Assembly: GCF_030929555.1 (NCBI RefSeq)
Contig: NZ_JAVFVT010000013.1
Coordinates: 108,361 to 172,360, forward strand
From: Paenibacillus sp. LHD-117
GTDB taxonomy: Bacteria; Bacillota; Bacilli; Paenibacillales; Paenibacillaceae
DNA: 64,000 nucleotides
Direction of reading: 5' to 3'
Shown here: piece by piece, positions 17,123 through 26,581 of the stretch
Position numbering within the stretch: the stretch's first letter is position 1
Layout of the letters: each line of letters opens with the position of its first letter
Translations under genes and position numbers: made by a program
The notes under the pieces: generated by a model
What the model saw: only the letters and a program-made list of their open reading frames with translations
Databases searched by the model: none
Told to the model about the DNA's origin: nothing

Positions 17123-17168
17123 AAAAAAAGACGGTGCAGGGAGGAGCTCCTCCTTGAACCGTCTTTTT
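17123..17168. terminator. Bidirectional terminator
   Basis: AAAAAGACGGT pairs with ACCGTCTTTTT around an inner GGAGGAGCTCCTCC hairpin, with A and T runs on both sides. It serves the small membrane protein gene on the minus strand. Confidence 0.85.
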
Positions 17169-17199
17169 GGTTTAATGTGTCTGGGATAGCTATAAGCTC

Positions 17200-17481
17200 T
17201 TACTCGGACGTCGAATCGTTCGACTTGGCCATCTCAGTTTTCCACGCATGGACGAGTCCGATTGCCGTGCCGATGACATAAATATGAACGCTGCCAACCA
17301 GAAAACCGATGCCTACCATGAGGCCGATGTTCTTATCGCTGAAGTGGCTAAGATTTATGAGACAAAGCAGAACGCCGATGCTGAGAACGCCCCAAGCGAT
17401 GATGGTCATTACGTTCACAAGACGTTTCACGTCGGACTTCGTTGCGCCTAATTGGCTGATTGTTGCGGTTTTGGTCGTCAT
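17200..17481 (-). CDS. Small two-helix membrane protein
   Basis: A 93-residue hypothetical protein with two long membrane helices (about residues 24-43 and 54-78) and a Ser/Asp-rich tail. The start was set at the ATG at 17481, 8 nt after AAGGAG; a GTG 9 nt upstream is less likely. It is monocistronic between qox and the germination operon. Function unknown. Confidence 0.75.
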   Translation of the reverse strand: MTTKTATISQLGATKSDVKRLVNVMTIIAWGVLSIGVLLCLINLSHFSDKNIGLMVGIGFLVGSVHIYVIGTAIGLVHAWKTEMAKSNDSTSE

Positions 17482-17664
17482 AGGGAACACTCCTTACGAG
17501 TACATGTAAGTGCTTTCTAAGACACACTATACCACATATTATGTCGTTTGTTCAAAGAAAATTCACGATTTGCACATAAATTGGACACTAATTTGAGGGT
17601 TATTTACAGCACGCGATTTTCGTCCAAGATGATAGGGGAATCTTAAAGCCGGGGGTATTTGGAG

Positions 17665-18753
17665 ATGACGGGAATCGGCAAAATCGGAACTAGGCAATTT
17701 ACAATACTGGTTACGATCTTTACGATTGGCGGCTCCATCCTTTCCGCTCCCGGCGGTCTTGCCAAAGGGGCCAATCAAGACGCATGGATCGCCGCGATTC
17801 TCGGCGTGGCCGTTTCCTTGCTTCTCGTCTATCTATATGCCGCTATCGGAAAACGATATCCCAAGCTTACTCTGGCGCAGTACAGCGAACAAATTGTCGG
17901 GAAATGGCTGGGCAAGGCTATATCTCTTTCTTTCTTCAGCTATTTTTTTCTTCTATCCGTACTACTGCTTCGTGAAATCGGCGATTTTGTAACGATCCAC
18001 ATGATGCTCAATACGCCGATTCAAGCCATTCATATTATTTTTCTTACGATAGTCATCCTGGCCGTCCGATTGGGACTTGAGCCGTTTGCGCGCGCTTCCG
18101 AGCTTTTCCTCCCCTGGGTCATGATGCTGTTTCTTATTCTTGTCGTCTCCCTTTCCCCCCAGATTAAATTCGAAAACATGCTGCCGGTAATGGAAAATGG
18201 AATAAAGCCCGTATTGCAGGCCGCTTTCCCCTTTCTGAGTCTTCCGTTTCTGCAGCTTGTCGTTTTTCTGATGATATTGCCTTCGATTAATCGCAAGGAC
18301 GAGACGGCAAAAGCTTTTGTCATCGGAACGCTGGCAGGCGGGGTCGTCCTGATAGCAGTATCGTTTATGTCGATCCTTGTCATGGGCAGTGATTATTCGA
18401 AATCGCAGTTATTTCCCAGCTATATGCTCGCGCAACAAATCAATATCGCCGGCTTCTTCCAGCGGGTCGAAGCGATACTCGCGATCATTTGGTTTTTGAC
18501 CATATTTTTCACGCTGACGATCTGCTTCTACGCCTCGGCTCTAGGAATAGCACAGACGTTCCGCCTGAAATCCTACCGTTTTTTAACGCTGCCGCTAGGG
18601 ATGTTAACCGTTTCGCTCTCTTTGATCGTCAGCCCGAATACATCCTACTTCCACTCGTTTCTCGCCAAAATATGGACGCCCTATTCATTAACGTACGGGC
18701 TATTCCTTCCTTTTTTACTGCTGGCCATCGATTTATGGAGAAAAAAGATCTGA
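17665..18753 (+). CDS. Spore germination permease, GerAB family (first copy)
   Basis: A 362-residue transporter-like protein of the endospore germination permease family with ten predicted membrane helices. Motifs include ISARQ-like GTRQFTILVTIFTIGG, KGANQDAWIAAILG, GKAISLSF and RVEAILAIIWFLTIFF. B subunits bind germinants such as amino acids in the spore inner membrane. The ATG at 17665 was chosen because GGGGG lies 9 nt upstream. It is the first gene of a six-gene germinant receptor operon and is the most divergent of the three B copies. Confidence 0.9.
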   Translation: MTGIGKIGTRQFTILVTIFTIGGSILSAPGGLAKGANQDAWIAAILGVAVSLLLVYLYAAIGKRYPKLTLAQYSEQIVGKWLGKAISLSFFSYFFLLSVLLLREIGDFVTIHMMLNTPIQAIHIIFLTIVILAVRLGLEPFARASELFLPWVMMLFLILVVSLSPQIKFENMLPVMENGIKPVLQAAFPFLSLPFLQLVVFLMILPSINRKDETAKAFVIGTLAGGVVLIAVSFMSILVMGSDYSKSQLFPSYMLAQQINIAGFFQRVEAILAIIWFLTIFFTLTICFYASALGIAQTFRLKSYRFLTLPLGMLTVSLSLIVSPNTSYFHSFLAKIWTPYSLTYGLFLPFLLLAIDLWRKKI

Positions 18754-18842
18754 CCGTGCAATTCGACATAGAAGTTTATAAACCTGTGCTCAGGAAATAA
18801 TGGAACAAATAGCCAATTCACAACACAGATGAGGGACAGTCA

Positions 18843-20360
18843 ATGAGTGTTAAACCGCAGCCGCTCTATGCAAGCCTGGAAGAAAATATTGGATATATAA
18901 AAACAGCGTTAGGAAATAGCGACGACATCGTCATCAGAGAGATTCGGATCGGCTCGGAAGGACGGATTAGAGCAGGAATCTGCTATACAACCGGGCTCAC
19001 GGATACGCAATCCGCCAATGATTTCATTAACGGGGCGCTTAGCCTTAACATTCAAAAAGTGGAGACGGAGACTTCGGAAATTGATCTGACTCTCCTGAAA
19101 GATTCGCTGCATTCGGCAGGCGATATTGGGGCCGTGACGGATTTCGGCCCTCTTCTTCTATCCCTATTGACCGGAAGCCTTATCCTCTTATTGGATGGGT
19201 ATCCGCAGGGGTTCAGTATCGAAATGTGCGGCGGGGAAAGACGGAGCGTGTCGGAGCCGGTCAACGAAACCGTTGTTCGGGGGCCGCGGGAAAGCTTTAC
19301 CGAAAGCCTGCACACCAATGTGGCCTTGATCCGCAGAAAAATCAACGATTCGAATCTTTGGCTCGAAAACAAAAAAATCGGCAGAGTGACCAAAACAAAC
19401 GTCGCCATGATGTACATCAACGGAATCGCGAATGACAAAATCGTCGAGGAAGTGCGCGCGCGTCTGGATCGGATCGATATCGACGCCATTCTGGAAAGCG
19501 GCTATATCGAGGAATTGATTCAGGATGAAGCGTATTCGCCTTTCCCGACCATCTATAACTCGGAACGCCCGGATGTGATAGCCGCCGAACTGCTCGCAGG
19601 GAAAGTTGCCATTCTCGTAAACGGAACGCCGTTCGTGCTTGTCGTTCCGGCGCTGTTCATTTCCTTCCTCCAGTCGGCGGAAGATTATTATCAGCGCGCG
19701 GATATTAGCAGTCTGATCCGTATTCTGCGTTTCATCGGCATTATGATCGCGCTGCTCGGTCCATCGCTCTATATCGCGATCACCACCTTTCATCAGGAAA
19801 TGCTGCCTACCCAGCTCTTGATCAGCTTGGCCGCTCAACGCGAAGGCGTTCCTTTCCCCGCGTTCATCGAGGCGGTCATGATGGAAATTACGTTTGAAAT
19901 TTTGCGGGAAGCCGGTATCCGAATGCCCCGGACGATCGGGCAAACGGTATCGATCGTAGGAACGCTCGTTATCGGGCAAGCGGCGGTTGAAGCCGGCATC
20001 GTATCGGCCGCCATGGTTATCGTCGTCTCGATTACGGCGATATCCAACTTTGTATTTCCGTCCATTAACATGTCCATATCGATTCGCATGCTCCGTTTTC
20101 CTCTGATGGGACTCGCCGCTTCGTTCGGTATTTTCGGCATTATTGTCGGAATCATTGCGCTTGTCCTTCATTTGTGCAGCTTGCGTTCTTTCGGAGTGCC
20201 CTATATGAGCCCGTTCGCGCCTATGATTACTTCCGATCTTAAGGATACGCTGATTCGGATGCCGCATTGGGCCCTATTTTCCCGCCCGCGGCTGATCAAT
20301 CAAAAAAATGTCATTCGCGAGCAAACCCCGCAACCCTCGAAACCGCAGCCTAGAGAATAA
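18843..20360 (+). CDS. Spore germination protein, GerAA/GerKA family
   Basis: A 505-residue A subunit. It has an N-terminal cytoplasmic domain of about 280 residues (VIREIRIGSEGRIRAGICY; RGPRESFTESLHTNVALIRR, the classic family signature). Four or five membrane helices follow, with REGVPFPAFIEAVMMEITFE and RMPRTIGQTVSIVGTLVIGQ. A subunits form the oligomeric ion channel of the receptor complex in the spore inner membrane. It lies between the first B and the C gene. Confidence 0.94.
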   Translation: MSVKPQPLYASLEENIGYIKTALGNSDDIVIREIRIGSEGRIRAGICYTTGLTDTQSANDFINGALSLNIQKVETETSEIDLTLLKDSLHSAGDIGAVTDFGPLLLSLLTGSLILLLDGYPQGFSIEMCGGERRSVSEPVNETVVRGPRESFTESLHTNVALIRRKINDSNLWLENKKIGRVTKTNVAMMYINGIANDKIVEEVRARLDRIDIDAILESGYIEELIQDEAYSPFPTIYNSERPDVIAAELLAGKVAILVNGTPFVLVVPALFISFLQSAEDYYQRADISSLIRILRFIGIMIALLGPSLYIAITTFHQEMLPTQLLISLAAQREGVPFPAFIEAVMMEITFEILREAGIRMPRTIGQTVSIVGTLVIGQAAVEAGIVSAAMVIVVSITAISNFVFPSINMSISIRMLRFPLMGLAASFGIFGIIVGIIALVLHLCSLRSFGVPYMSPFAPMITSDLKDTLIRMPHWALFSRPRLINQKNVIREQTPQPSKPQPRE

Positions 20361-20374
20361 GAGAGGTCCACGTC

Positions 20375-21574
20375 ATGTCCCGAAAATGGTTATTGCCGCT
20401 TCTTCTCGTTGTTATGCTGGCGCTCGTCACCGGCTGCTGGAACCGCCGGGAATTGAATACGCTAGGAATCGCCGTTGGAGTAGGAATCGATAAAGCCGGC
20501 GATCAATTCGAGGTGTCCGCTCAAGTCGTCGATCCGGATGAAGTGGCCTCCAAGCAAGGAGGAGGCGGACGTTCCCCTGTTGTCTTGTATGATGCGAGGG
20601 GCGCTTCCATCTTCGAAGCGATGCGCAAGATGACGAAGCAAAGCCCGCGGAAAATATACTTATCCCACGTTCGTATTCTGGTTATCGGCGAATCGCTTGC
20701 AAGAGAAGGCATCGCGGATGTGCTCGACTTCTTGTCCAGAGACCACGAGCTAAGAACCGACTTCTTCATCATCGTAGCCAAACATACGAAAGCGAAAAAC
20801 ATTCTGAACGTCATGACGCCGATGGAAAAAATACCGGCCGTCAGTCTATTTAATTCCTTGGAATCCTCGGAGAAAGCGTGGGCGCCTACGCGTAATACCA
20901 ACTTAAACGAGCTTATGTCCGACCTGACCAGCGAAGGCAAGCAAGCAATCCTTACCGGCATCGAACTAAAGGGTGACAAAGAGGCGGCGGGAAACAAAAA
21001 AAACGTAGAAGAAATCGATTCGTCCGGCCGATTGCAATATACGGGCCTGGCAGCGTTTAAGGGCGACAAATTGGTTGGCTGGTTAAGCGAGCTCGAAAGC
21101 AAAACGTATAACTATTTGACCGGTCACGTAAAAAGCACGGTCGGCATCTTGAAATGTCCGAACGGAGGCTCCATCGCACTCGAGGTCATCCGGTCGAAAC
21201 AAACGATCAAAGGCAAGCTCGAGAACGGCAAACCCTCCATCGACGTGAAGCTTCGGATAGAAGCGAACGTGGCCGAAGTCGCTTGCCGTATCGATCTGAC
21301 CAAAACGCCGACGATTGAGGAGATCGAACAATTGGCGAATCAAAGGCTGCAGAGCTTCATCGAAGCTTCGGTCAAAAAAATACAGAAGAAATACAAAGCG
21401 GATATATTCGGATTCGGACAAGCCATTCACCGCTCGGAGCCGAAGCTGTGGAAACAAATCGGAAAGGAATGGGACGCCTATTTTGCCAAGCTGCCCGTTA
21501 ACGTCAAGGTAGACGTCAACATTCGCCGTCTCGGCACCGTAAACAATTCATTTATACAAGAAATGAAAGAGTAA
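20375..21574 (+). CDS. Germination lipoprotein, Ger(x)C family
   Basis: A 399-residue C subunit with a signal peptide and lipobox LVTGC (Cys about 21), followed by the family start WNRRELNTLGIAVGVGIDKA. It continues through LSHVRILVIGESLAREGIAD to the C-terminal domain with SFIEASVKKIQKKYKADIFG. C subunits are lipid-anchored on the outer face of the spore inner membrane and complete the ABC receptor. It starts 14 bp after the A gene behind AGAGAGG. Confidence 0.93.
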   Translation: MSRKWLLPLLLVVMLALVTGCWNRRELNTLGIAVGVGIDKAGDQFEVSAQVVDPDEVASKQGGGGRSPVVLYDARGASIFEAMRKMTKQSPRKIYLSHVRILVIGESLAREGIADVLDFLSRDHELRTDFFIIVAKHTKAKNILNVMTPMEKIPAVSLFNSLESSEKAWAPTRNTNLNELMSDLTSEGKQAILTGIELKGDKEAAGNKKNVEEIDSSGRLQYTGLAAFKGDKLVGWLSELESKTYNYLTGHVKSTVGILKCPNGGSIALEVIRSKQTIKGKLENGKPSIDVKLRIEANVAEVACRIDLTKTPTIEEIEQLANQRLQSFIEASVKKIQKKYKADIFGFGQAIHRSEPKLWKQIGKEWDAYFAKLPVNVKVDVNIRRLGTVNNSFIQEMKE

Positions 21575-21595
21575 GGATAGGGAGGAGCGCCGGAT

Positions 21596-22699
21596 ATGGT
21601 TCAAAAACACCAGAAAATAACGAATCGTCAATTTGCGATAATTGTAGCGTTATACATTATTGGTATCGCTATCCTGATTATTCCATCCTATCTCACCGTC
21701 GCGGCCAAGCAAGACGCTTGGATCGCGGCGATTCTGACCGTAGGAGCGGCGCTTGCGATTATCCCATTATATAATGCGCTGGGCAGGCGCTTTCCCGATA
21801 AGACCTTTGCTGAATATACCGAGGAGATACTGGGAAGATGGATAGGGAAAGCCGTCTCTTTTTTGTTTTTCATCGGCTTTCCGTTTCTGATTGCGGCGCT
21901 TACGCTTCGGGGCATCGGCGATTTTATGACAACGCAGGTCATTCCGGAAACCCCGATTCAAGCGGTTCACATTTTATTCATGGCGGTTGTCGTAATGGGC
22001 GCTAGACTTGGTCTGGAACCTTTGGTCCGCGCTGCGGAAATCTTTTTCCCATGGATCATGCTGCTGTTTGCGCTTCTGGTTGTGTTCATTTCCCCGCAAA
22101 TAAAGTTGGATAACCTGCTGCCTATAATGGAAGGAGGAATTAAGCCGATAGTGATGGCCTCGATTCCCTTTTTCAGTTTCCCCTTTTTGGATCTTGCCAT
22201 GTTGTTAATGATTTACCCGTATGTAAACCAAACAGAAAAAGCCGGAAAAGCGATGTTTATCGGCGTGTTGATCGGCGGAATCATATTGTGCGTCATAACG
22301 GCTTTATCGATTCTGGTTCTCGGAGCGGATCAAACGGCCAGAAACACGTTTCCAAGTTATGTCATAACCAAAAATATTAGCATCGGCGACTTTTTGGAAC
22401 GCATTGAAGCCATCATGGCGATCATTTGGTTTATTACGAGCTATTTCAGACTTGCCCTTCTATTCTACATCACCGCACTAGGTCTGACCCAATGCTTAAA
22501 CTTGAGAGACTATAAAGTCATAACGCTTCCACTCGCCATGATAGTACTCGTTTTCTCGATAACGGCGGCACCTCATTCGATCTACTTGATGAATTTCATT
22601 CCCGTAGGGGGAGTGTACGCTCCAACTTATGGCCTATTATTGCCTATTCTGCTGCTAAGTGTAGCAGTCGTTCGCAAGAAAGGCTCTCATAACGGATGA
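21596..22699 (+). CDS. Spore germination permease, GerAB family (second copy)
   Basis: A 367-residue ten-helix permease starting MVQKHQKITNRQF, 21 bp after the C gene with GGGAGG ahead. It is roughly 85 percent identical, by eye, to the third copy at 23061-24164, including a fully identical stretch around residues 246-288 (from ADQTARNTFPSYV onward). It is much less like the first copy. The two are a recent tandem duplicate that may have diverged in germinant specificity. Confidence 0.92.
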   Translation: MVQKHQKITNRQFAIIVALYIIGIAILIIPSYLTVAAKQDAWIAAILTVGAALAIIPLYNALGRRFPDKTFAEYTEEILGRWIGKAVSFLFFIGFPFLIAALTLRGIGDFMTTQVIPETPIQAVHILFMAVVVMGARLGLEPLVRAAEIFFPWIMLLFALLVVFISPQIKLDNLLPIMEGGIKPIVMASIPFFSFPFLDLAMLLMIYPYVNQTEKAGKAMFIGVLIGGIILCVITALSILVLGADQTARNTFPSYVITKNISIGDFLERIEAIMAIIWFITSYFRLALLFYITALGLTQCLNLRDYKVITLPLAMIVLVFSITAAPHSIYLMNFIPVGGVYAPTYGLLLPILLLSVAVVRKKGSHNG

Positions 22700-22716
22700 T
22701 GACCCGCATTCTCAAT

Positions 22717-22736
22717 CGTAAGTTTATAAACTTACG
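22717..22736. repeat. Perfect 20-bp palindrome with a related copy at 18770-18806
   Basis: A perfect palindrome, arms CGTAAGTTTA / TAAACTTACG. A 37-bp stretch starting inside it (AAGTTTATAAAC, 9 unlike bases, GGAAATAATGG, then ACAA) recurs at about 18772-18807, also right after a B gene. It looks like a fossil of repeated B-gene duplication. Confidence 0.6.
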
Positions 22737-22811
22737 GGAAGGAAATAATGGGACAAGAGACGCCACCCCAAACATGCCCGTTAACGTCAAAGCGGTAAAG
22801 GAGCGAATAAG

Positions 22812-23045
22812 ATGTTGGCGATTGCCGGAATTCTAACCGTTTCGATTGCGATCGCGATGCTCGAAGTTCCTGGTCTAAAGAAGAAAAAATGGAAAAAGGA
22901 GCTGTGGTTTTTTTTCGTTCTACTCTTTTTTGGAGCCGGGTTAAGCATTGCACAAAGCTTGAATGTCAAAATTCCAAACCCGCTGGACTGGATCTCCTTT
23001 ATGTATAAGCCGCTCAGCGATAGCTTAACAAGCCTGTTGAAATAA
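22812..23045 (+). CDS. Small two-helix protein, GerXD-like subunit
   Basis: A 77-residue protein with two membrane helices (about 1-20 and 30-50) separated by a basic loop GLKKKKWKKELWF. AAAGGAG sits 7 nt ahead of the ATG. Small two-helix D proteins are known in many GerA-type operons, where they modulate receptor activity; position and topology fit. The sequence itself is not diagnostic. Confidence 0.7.
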   Translation: MLAIAGILTVSIAIAMLEVPGLKKKKWKKELWFFFVLLFFGAGLSIAQSLNVKIPNPLDWISFMYKPLSDSLTSLLK

Positions 23046-23060
23046 GGAGGGGGGGCAAGA

Positions 23061-24164
23061 ATGGCTCAAAAACACCAAAAAATATCGGCTCGTCAAATGA
23101 CGATACTGGTCACTCTTTACATCGTCGGTGTCGCCATCCTGATTATTCCGTCCTTTCTTGCCGTCGCGGCTAAGCAAGACGCCTGGATCGCGGCAATACT
23201 GACCGTAGGAGCGGCGGTAACGATTCTCCCTTTGTATAATGCGCTCAGCAGGCGCTTTCCCGATATGACCTTTGCCGAATATACCGAGGAGATACTTGGA
23301 AGATGGCTAGGGAAAGCCGTCTCTCTTTTGTTTTTCATCGGCTTTCCCTTTCTGATCGCGGCGCTGACGCTTCGGAATATCGGCGATTTTATGACAACGC
23401 AGGTCGTTCCGGAAACCCCGATTCATGCTGTTCACATCTTATTCATGGCGGTTGTCGTAATGGGCGCCCGACTTGGTCTGGAACCTTTGTCCCGCGCGGC
23501 GGAGATCTTTTTCCCATGGATCATGCTGCTGTTTGCGCTTCTGGTTATATTCATTTCTCCGCAAATAAAGGTTGAGAACATGCAACCGATAATGGAAGGA
23601 GGAATGAAGCCGATCGTGACGGCCGCGATCCCCTTTTTCAGCTTTCCTTTTTTGGAGCCTGTCATATTGTTAATGGTTTACCCATATGTAAACAGAACCG
23701 AGAAAGCCGGAAAAGCGGTGTTTGTCGGCGTGTTGCTCAGCGGAAGCATATTGTTTGTTATAACGGCGTTATCGATACTGGTTCTCGGAGCGGATCAAAC
23801 GGCCAGAAATACGTTTCCAAGTTACGTCATAACCAAAAATATTAGCATCGGCGATTTTTTGGAACGAATCGAAGCCATTATGGCGATCATTTGGTTTATT
23901 ACGAGCTATTTCAGGCTTACCCTCTTGTTCTACATAACCGCATTAGGTCTGGCGCAATCGTTGAATATGAAAGATTATAAATTTATAACGCTTCCACTCG
24001 CCATGATCGTGATCGTACTCTCTATCATGGCGGTTCCCCATTCGACCTACTTAATGAACTTCATTCCCGTATGGGGGGTGTATGCGACAACTTATGGCCT
24101 ATTATTGCCTATTCTGCTGTTAGGTGTAGCGGTCGTTCGCAAGAAACGTCAAGCCGACAAATAG
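23061..24164 (+). CDS. Spore germination permease, GerAB family (third copy)
   Basis: A 367-residue ten-helix permease, MAQKHQKISARQM at the N-terminus, behind GGAGGGGGG. It is a close duplicate of the second copy and closes the operon. The differences cluster in the first helix region and around residues 176-250, where germinant-binding residues are expected in B subunits. It is followed by a strong terminator. Confidence 0.92.
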   Translation: MAQKHQKISARQMTILVTLYIVGVAILIIPSFLAVAAKQDAWIAAILTVGAAVTILPLYNALSRRFPDMTFAEYTEEILGRWLGKAVSLLFFIGFPFLIAALTLRNIGDFMTTQVVPETPIHAVHILFMAVVVMGARLGLEPLSRAAEIFFPWIMLLFALLVIFISPQIKVENMQPIMEGGMKPIVTAAIPFFSFPFLEPVILLMVYPYVNRTEKAGKAVFVGVLLSGSILFVITALSILVLGADQTARNTFPSYVITKNISIGDFLERIEAIMAIIWFITSYFRLTLLFYITALGLAQSLNMKDYKFITLPLAMIVIVLSIMAVPHSTYLMNFIPVWGVYATTYGLLLPILLLGVAVVRKKRQADK

Positions 24165-24204
24165 AATCGTATGCTTGTAGACGGGAACGGCACAATTAAC
24201 GCGC

Positions 24205-24250
24205 GAAAGGACCTCAAATTCCACTGTAATGTGGAAGGTGAGGTCCTTCA
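24205..24250 (+). terminator. Terminator of the germination operon
   Basis: AAGGACCTCA pairs with TGAGGTCCTT; an inner stem TTCCAC / GTGGAA has a TGTAAT loop. A short T stretch follows. Confidence 0.75.
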
Positions 24251-24318
24251 ATTTTCGCTCGCGCAAGGGCCCAAAAGTCACAAATAGGAACTGCCCCTTT
24301 TGCGTATAGTGAATCTGT

Positions 24319-26445
24319 TTAGTCCGTCCACCAGCGCTTCAAATCCTGCCACCACGAGCGATGTTTCTCGGCTTTGCCGCCATTGCCGGCCCCGCCGTTG
24401 CCGCTCTCGGCTCCCTTCGTCGCCGCCGAGCCGCATACCTCGGTCGGCTCCGTGCCGGCGAGGAACGTCTCCATGCGCCGGTTCCCCGGGCAGCCGGCCG
24501 CCGCGAGCTTGCCGCTCTCCGGCTCGATGTAGACGTTCACGACGCCCTCCGGCACAGGGAAGATCTTCGGCGGCACCGCCGCCAGCGCGCCTTCGATGAA
24601 ATTCGCGAAGATCGGCGCGGCGCGATGCGCTTCGGCAACGGTCAGCATTCGGTCCTTGTCGTAGCCGACCCAGACCGCCGCCGCCAGCTCCGGCGTGTAG
24701 CCGACGAGCCACGCGTCCGTCGACGTCGTGCCCGTCTTGCCCGCGACCGGTCGTTTGATTGTCGCGGATACCCGGTGCGCCGTGCCGCCTTCGTCGAACA
24801 CGCTCTCCAGCAAGCTAGTCATCACATAGGCTTCGGCAGGCGTAACGACTTGCTTCGACTGCTGTCTTGCCTCGTAGAGCACGTTGCCCTTGCGGTCTTC
24901 GATGCGCAGGATGGCGACCGGCTCCACGCGCGTGCCGGCGTTCGCGAACGTTCCGTACGCCGACGCCATCTCGAACGGGCTGACCGGGAACGTGCCGAGC
25001 GCAAGGGATGGCACCGGGCTCATCGGACTGCCTACGCCCAGGGAGCGGGCCGTCTCGATGACCTTGTCCGCGCCGACGGTCATGATCGTGTTGACCGCGT
25101 AGATATTGTCGGAGCCGCCGATCGCCTGCCGCATGTCGATGTAGTCGCCGGTATATTTGTCTCCGTAGTTGCTCGGCTCGTACGTCTTGCGGCCCTCGTC
25201 GTAGCTGAACACCGTCGGCTCGCTGCGGAAGCGGGTGATGGGCGACATGAAGCCGCTGCGAATCGCCGTCAGGTAGAGGAACGGCTTAAACGAAGAACCC
25301 GGCTGCCGCGTGCTCGCGAACGCGCGGTTGTATTGATTTTTTTTGTAGTCGCGCCCGCCGACCATGGCTTTGATATATCCGCTCCTTGGGTCGATGGCGA
25401 CAAGCGCCGCTTGCTGCTCCGAGCTCTCCGGTATGCCGTTCTTGATCGCTTCTTCGGCCGCCGCCTGCACCTCTTGGTCGAGGGTCGTGTAGATCGTGAT
25501 GCCGCCTTCGTTAAGCAGCTTTTCGTCGATGCCGAGCTTGTCCACGGCCACGCTCCGGATGTAGTCGCGGAAGTAAGGGGCGAAACCTTCCTGCTCCGCC
25601 GAGCCGAGCGGCTGGAAGTCAAGTACTTCGGCATAGGCCGCCTTCGCCTGTTCCTCGGTAATGGAGCCGCCTTCCTTCATCGCCTCCAGGATGACGAATT
25701 GCCGGTCCTTCGCGTTTTTCATGTTCATGTATGGCGAATAATATTTCGGGCCTTTCGGAATGCCCGCGAGCATCGCGCTCTCCGCAAGCGACAATTCGGA
25801 GGCGTGTTTGTCGAAGTACATCATCGCCGCCGCCTCGATGCCGTAAGAGCCATGCCCGTAATAAATTTGGTTCAGGTACATGGCGAGAATTTCGTCCTTG
25901 GAGTAATTCATCTCGAGCTGCGCCGTGTACATCGCTTCCTTCAGCTTGCGGTGCCAGGTCCGCTCATGCGTCAGGTAGAGGTTGCGGGCGAGCTGCTGCG
26001 TGAGCGTGCTCGCTCCTTGCCTGGTGGACAGGCTCTGTACGTTGACGACGACGGCGCGGGCCATCCCCTTCAGATCGAAGCCGGAATGGTCGTAGAAGCG
26101 ACGGTCTTCGATGGCGAGCGTCGCGTCGACCAGCTCGTGCGCGATATCGTCCAGCGCGACCGAGCGTCGGTTCTCGCCAGCATGGAACGTATCGATAACG
26201 TTGCCTTGTATATCAAGCATCTGCGAGGTTTGGCTGACGGTAGAGTCGGGCAGCGTCTGCGCCCTTACATAGAAGTAGAACCCGGCGAGCAATACCGCGA
26301 AGACGATCGCCGCGAGCCCGGCCCGCATGGACCACTTCCGAAGGCGAAGCCACGGAGCGAGGAACCGTTCCGAAAGGATGGGGAACGCGATGCGGCGGCG
26401 GAGCTTGCCCTGCCGCTTGGTGGGCTGATTCGATGACTTGGCCAT
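24319..26445 (-). CDS. Class A penicillin-binding protein, PbpF/PbpG-like
   Basis: A 708-residue bifunctional peptidoglycan synthase. It has a cytoplasmic basic N-terminus and one helix (about 44-60). The glycosyltransferase domain has catalytic Glu113 in EDRRFYDHSGFD and GASTLTQQLARNLYL. The transpeptidase domain has SSFK (Ser384), SDN (445-447) and KTGT (570-573). The C-terminus is Gly/Asn-rich and ends WWQDLKRWWTD. In Bacillus subtilis pbpG lies next to speE and acts in the forespore; the same neighbourhood and a sigma-G-like promoter are seen here. It probably builds spore peptidoglycan. Confidence 0.94.
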   Translation of the reverse strand: MAKSSNQPTKRQGKLRRRIAFPILSERFLAPWLRLRKWSMRAGLAAIVFAVLLAGFYFYVRAQTLPDSTVSQTSQMLDIQGNVIDTFHAGENRRSVALDDIAHELVDATLAIEDRRFYDHSGFDLKGMARAVVVNVQSLSTRQGASTLTQQLARNLYLTHERTWHRKLKEAMYTAQLEMNYSKDEILAMYLNQIYYGHGSYGIEAAAMMYFDKHASELSLAESAMLAGIPKGPKYYSPYMNMKNAKDRQFVILEAMKEGGSITEEQAKAAYAEVLDFQPLGSAEQEGFAPYFRDYIRSVAVDKLGIDEKLLNEGGITIYTTLDQEVQAAAEEAIKNGIPESSEQQAALVAIDPRSGYIKAMVGGRDYKKNQYNRAFASTRQPGSSFKPFLYLTAIRSGFMSPITRFRSEPTVFSYDEGRKTYEPSNYGDKYTGDYIDMRQAIGGSDNIYAVNTIMTVGADKVIETARSLGVGSPMSPVPSLALGTFPVSPFEMASAYGTFANAGTRVEPVAILRIEDRKGNVLYEARQQSKQVVTPAEAYVMTSLLESVFDEGGTAHRVSATIKRPVAGKTGTTSTDAWLVGYTPELAAAVWVGYDKDRMLTVAEAHRAAPIFANFIEGALAAVPPKIFPVPEGVVNVYIEPESGKLAAAGCPGNRRMETFLAGTEPTEVCGSAATKGAESGNGGAGNGGKAEKHRSWWQDLKRWWTD

Positions 26446-26516
26446 GCTGCCGACTCCCTTCCGTATAGAGGTAGTTCAAAAAGTCTGCTTTTGATCACGA
26501 ACTCTTTTGTTATGAT

Positions 26517-26547
26517 TAGTATGGAAAAATGCGGTATCGGCTATTCA
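26517..26547 (-). promoter_or_regulatory. Sigma-G-type forespore promoter of the penicillin-binding protein gene
   Basis: On the minus strand TGAATA (26542-26547) is followed after 18 bp by CATACTA (26517-26523). Both fit the sigma-G consensus (GHATR, 18 bp, CATNHTA) exactly. It lies about 72 bp ahead of the start codon. This supports expression in the forespore. Confidence 0.75.
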
Positions 26548-26581
26548 TCCGTAATTTTTTTGCAAACGGGTTGGCAAAAGG

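Noticed and set aside
17540..17660. Sigma-G promoter before the germination operon
   Set aside because: A weak GATGATA -10 candidate has no -35 at the right distance.
22717..22736. The palindrome as a CRISPR-like or attachment site
   Set aside because: Only one related copy, no array, no integrase gene nearby.
24361..26436. A 691-codon open frame antisense to the penicillin-binding protein gene
   Set aside because: Arg-rich composition typical of an antisense shadow of GC-rich coding DNA; the opposite strand has all catalytic motifs.
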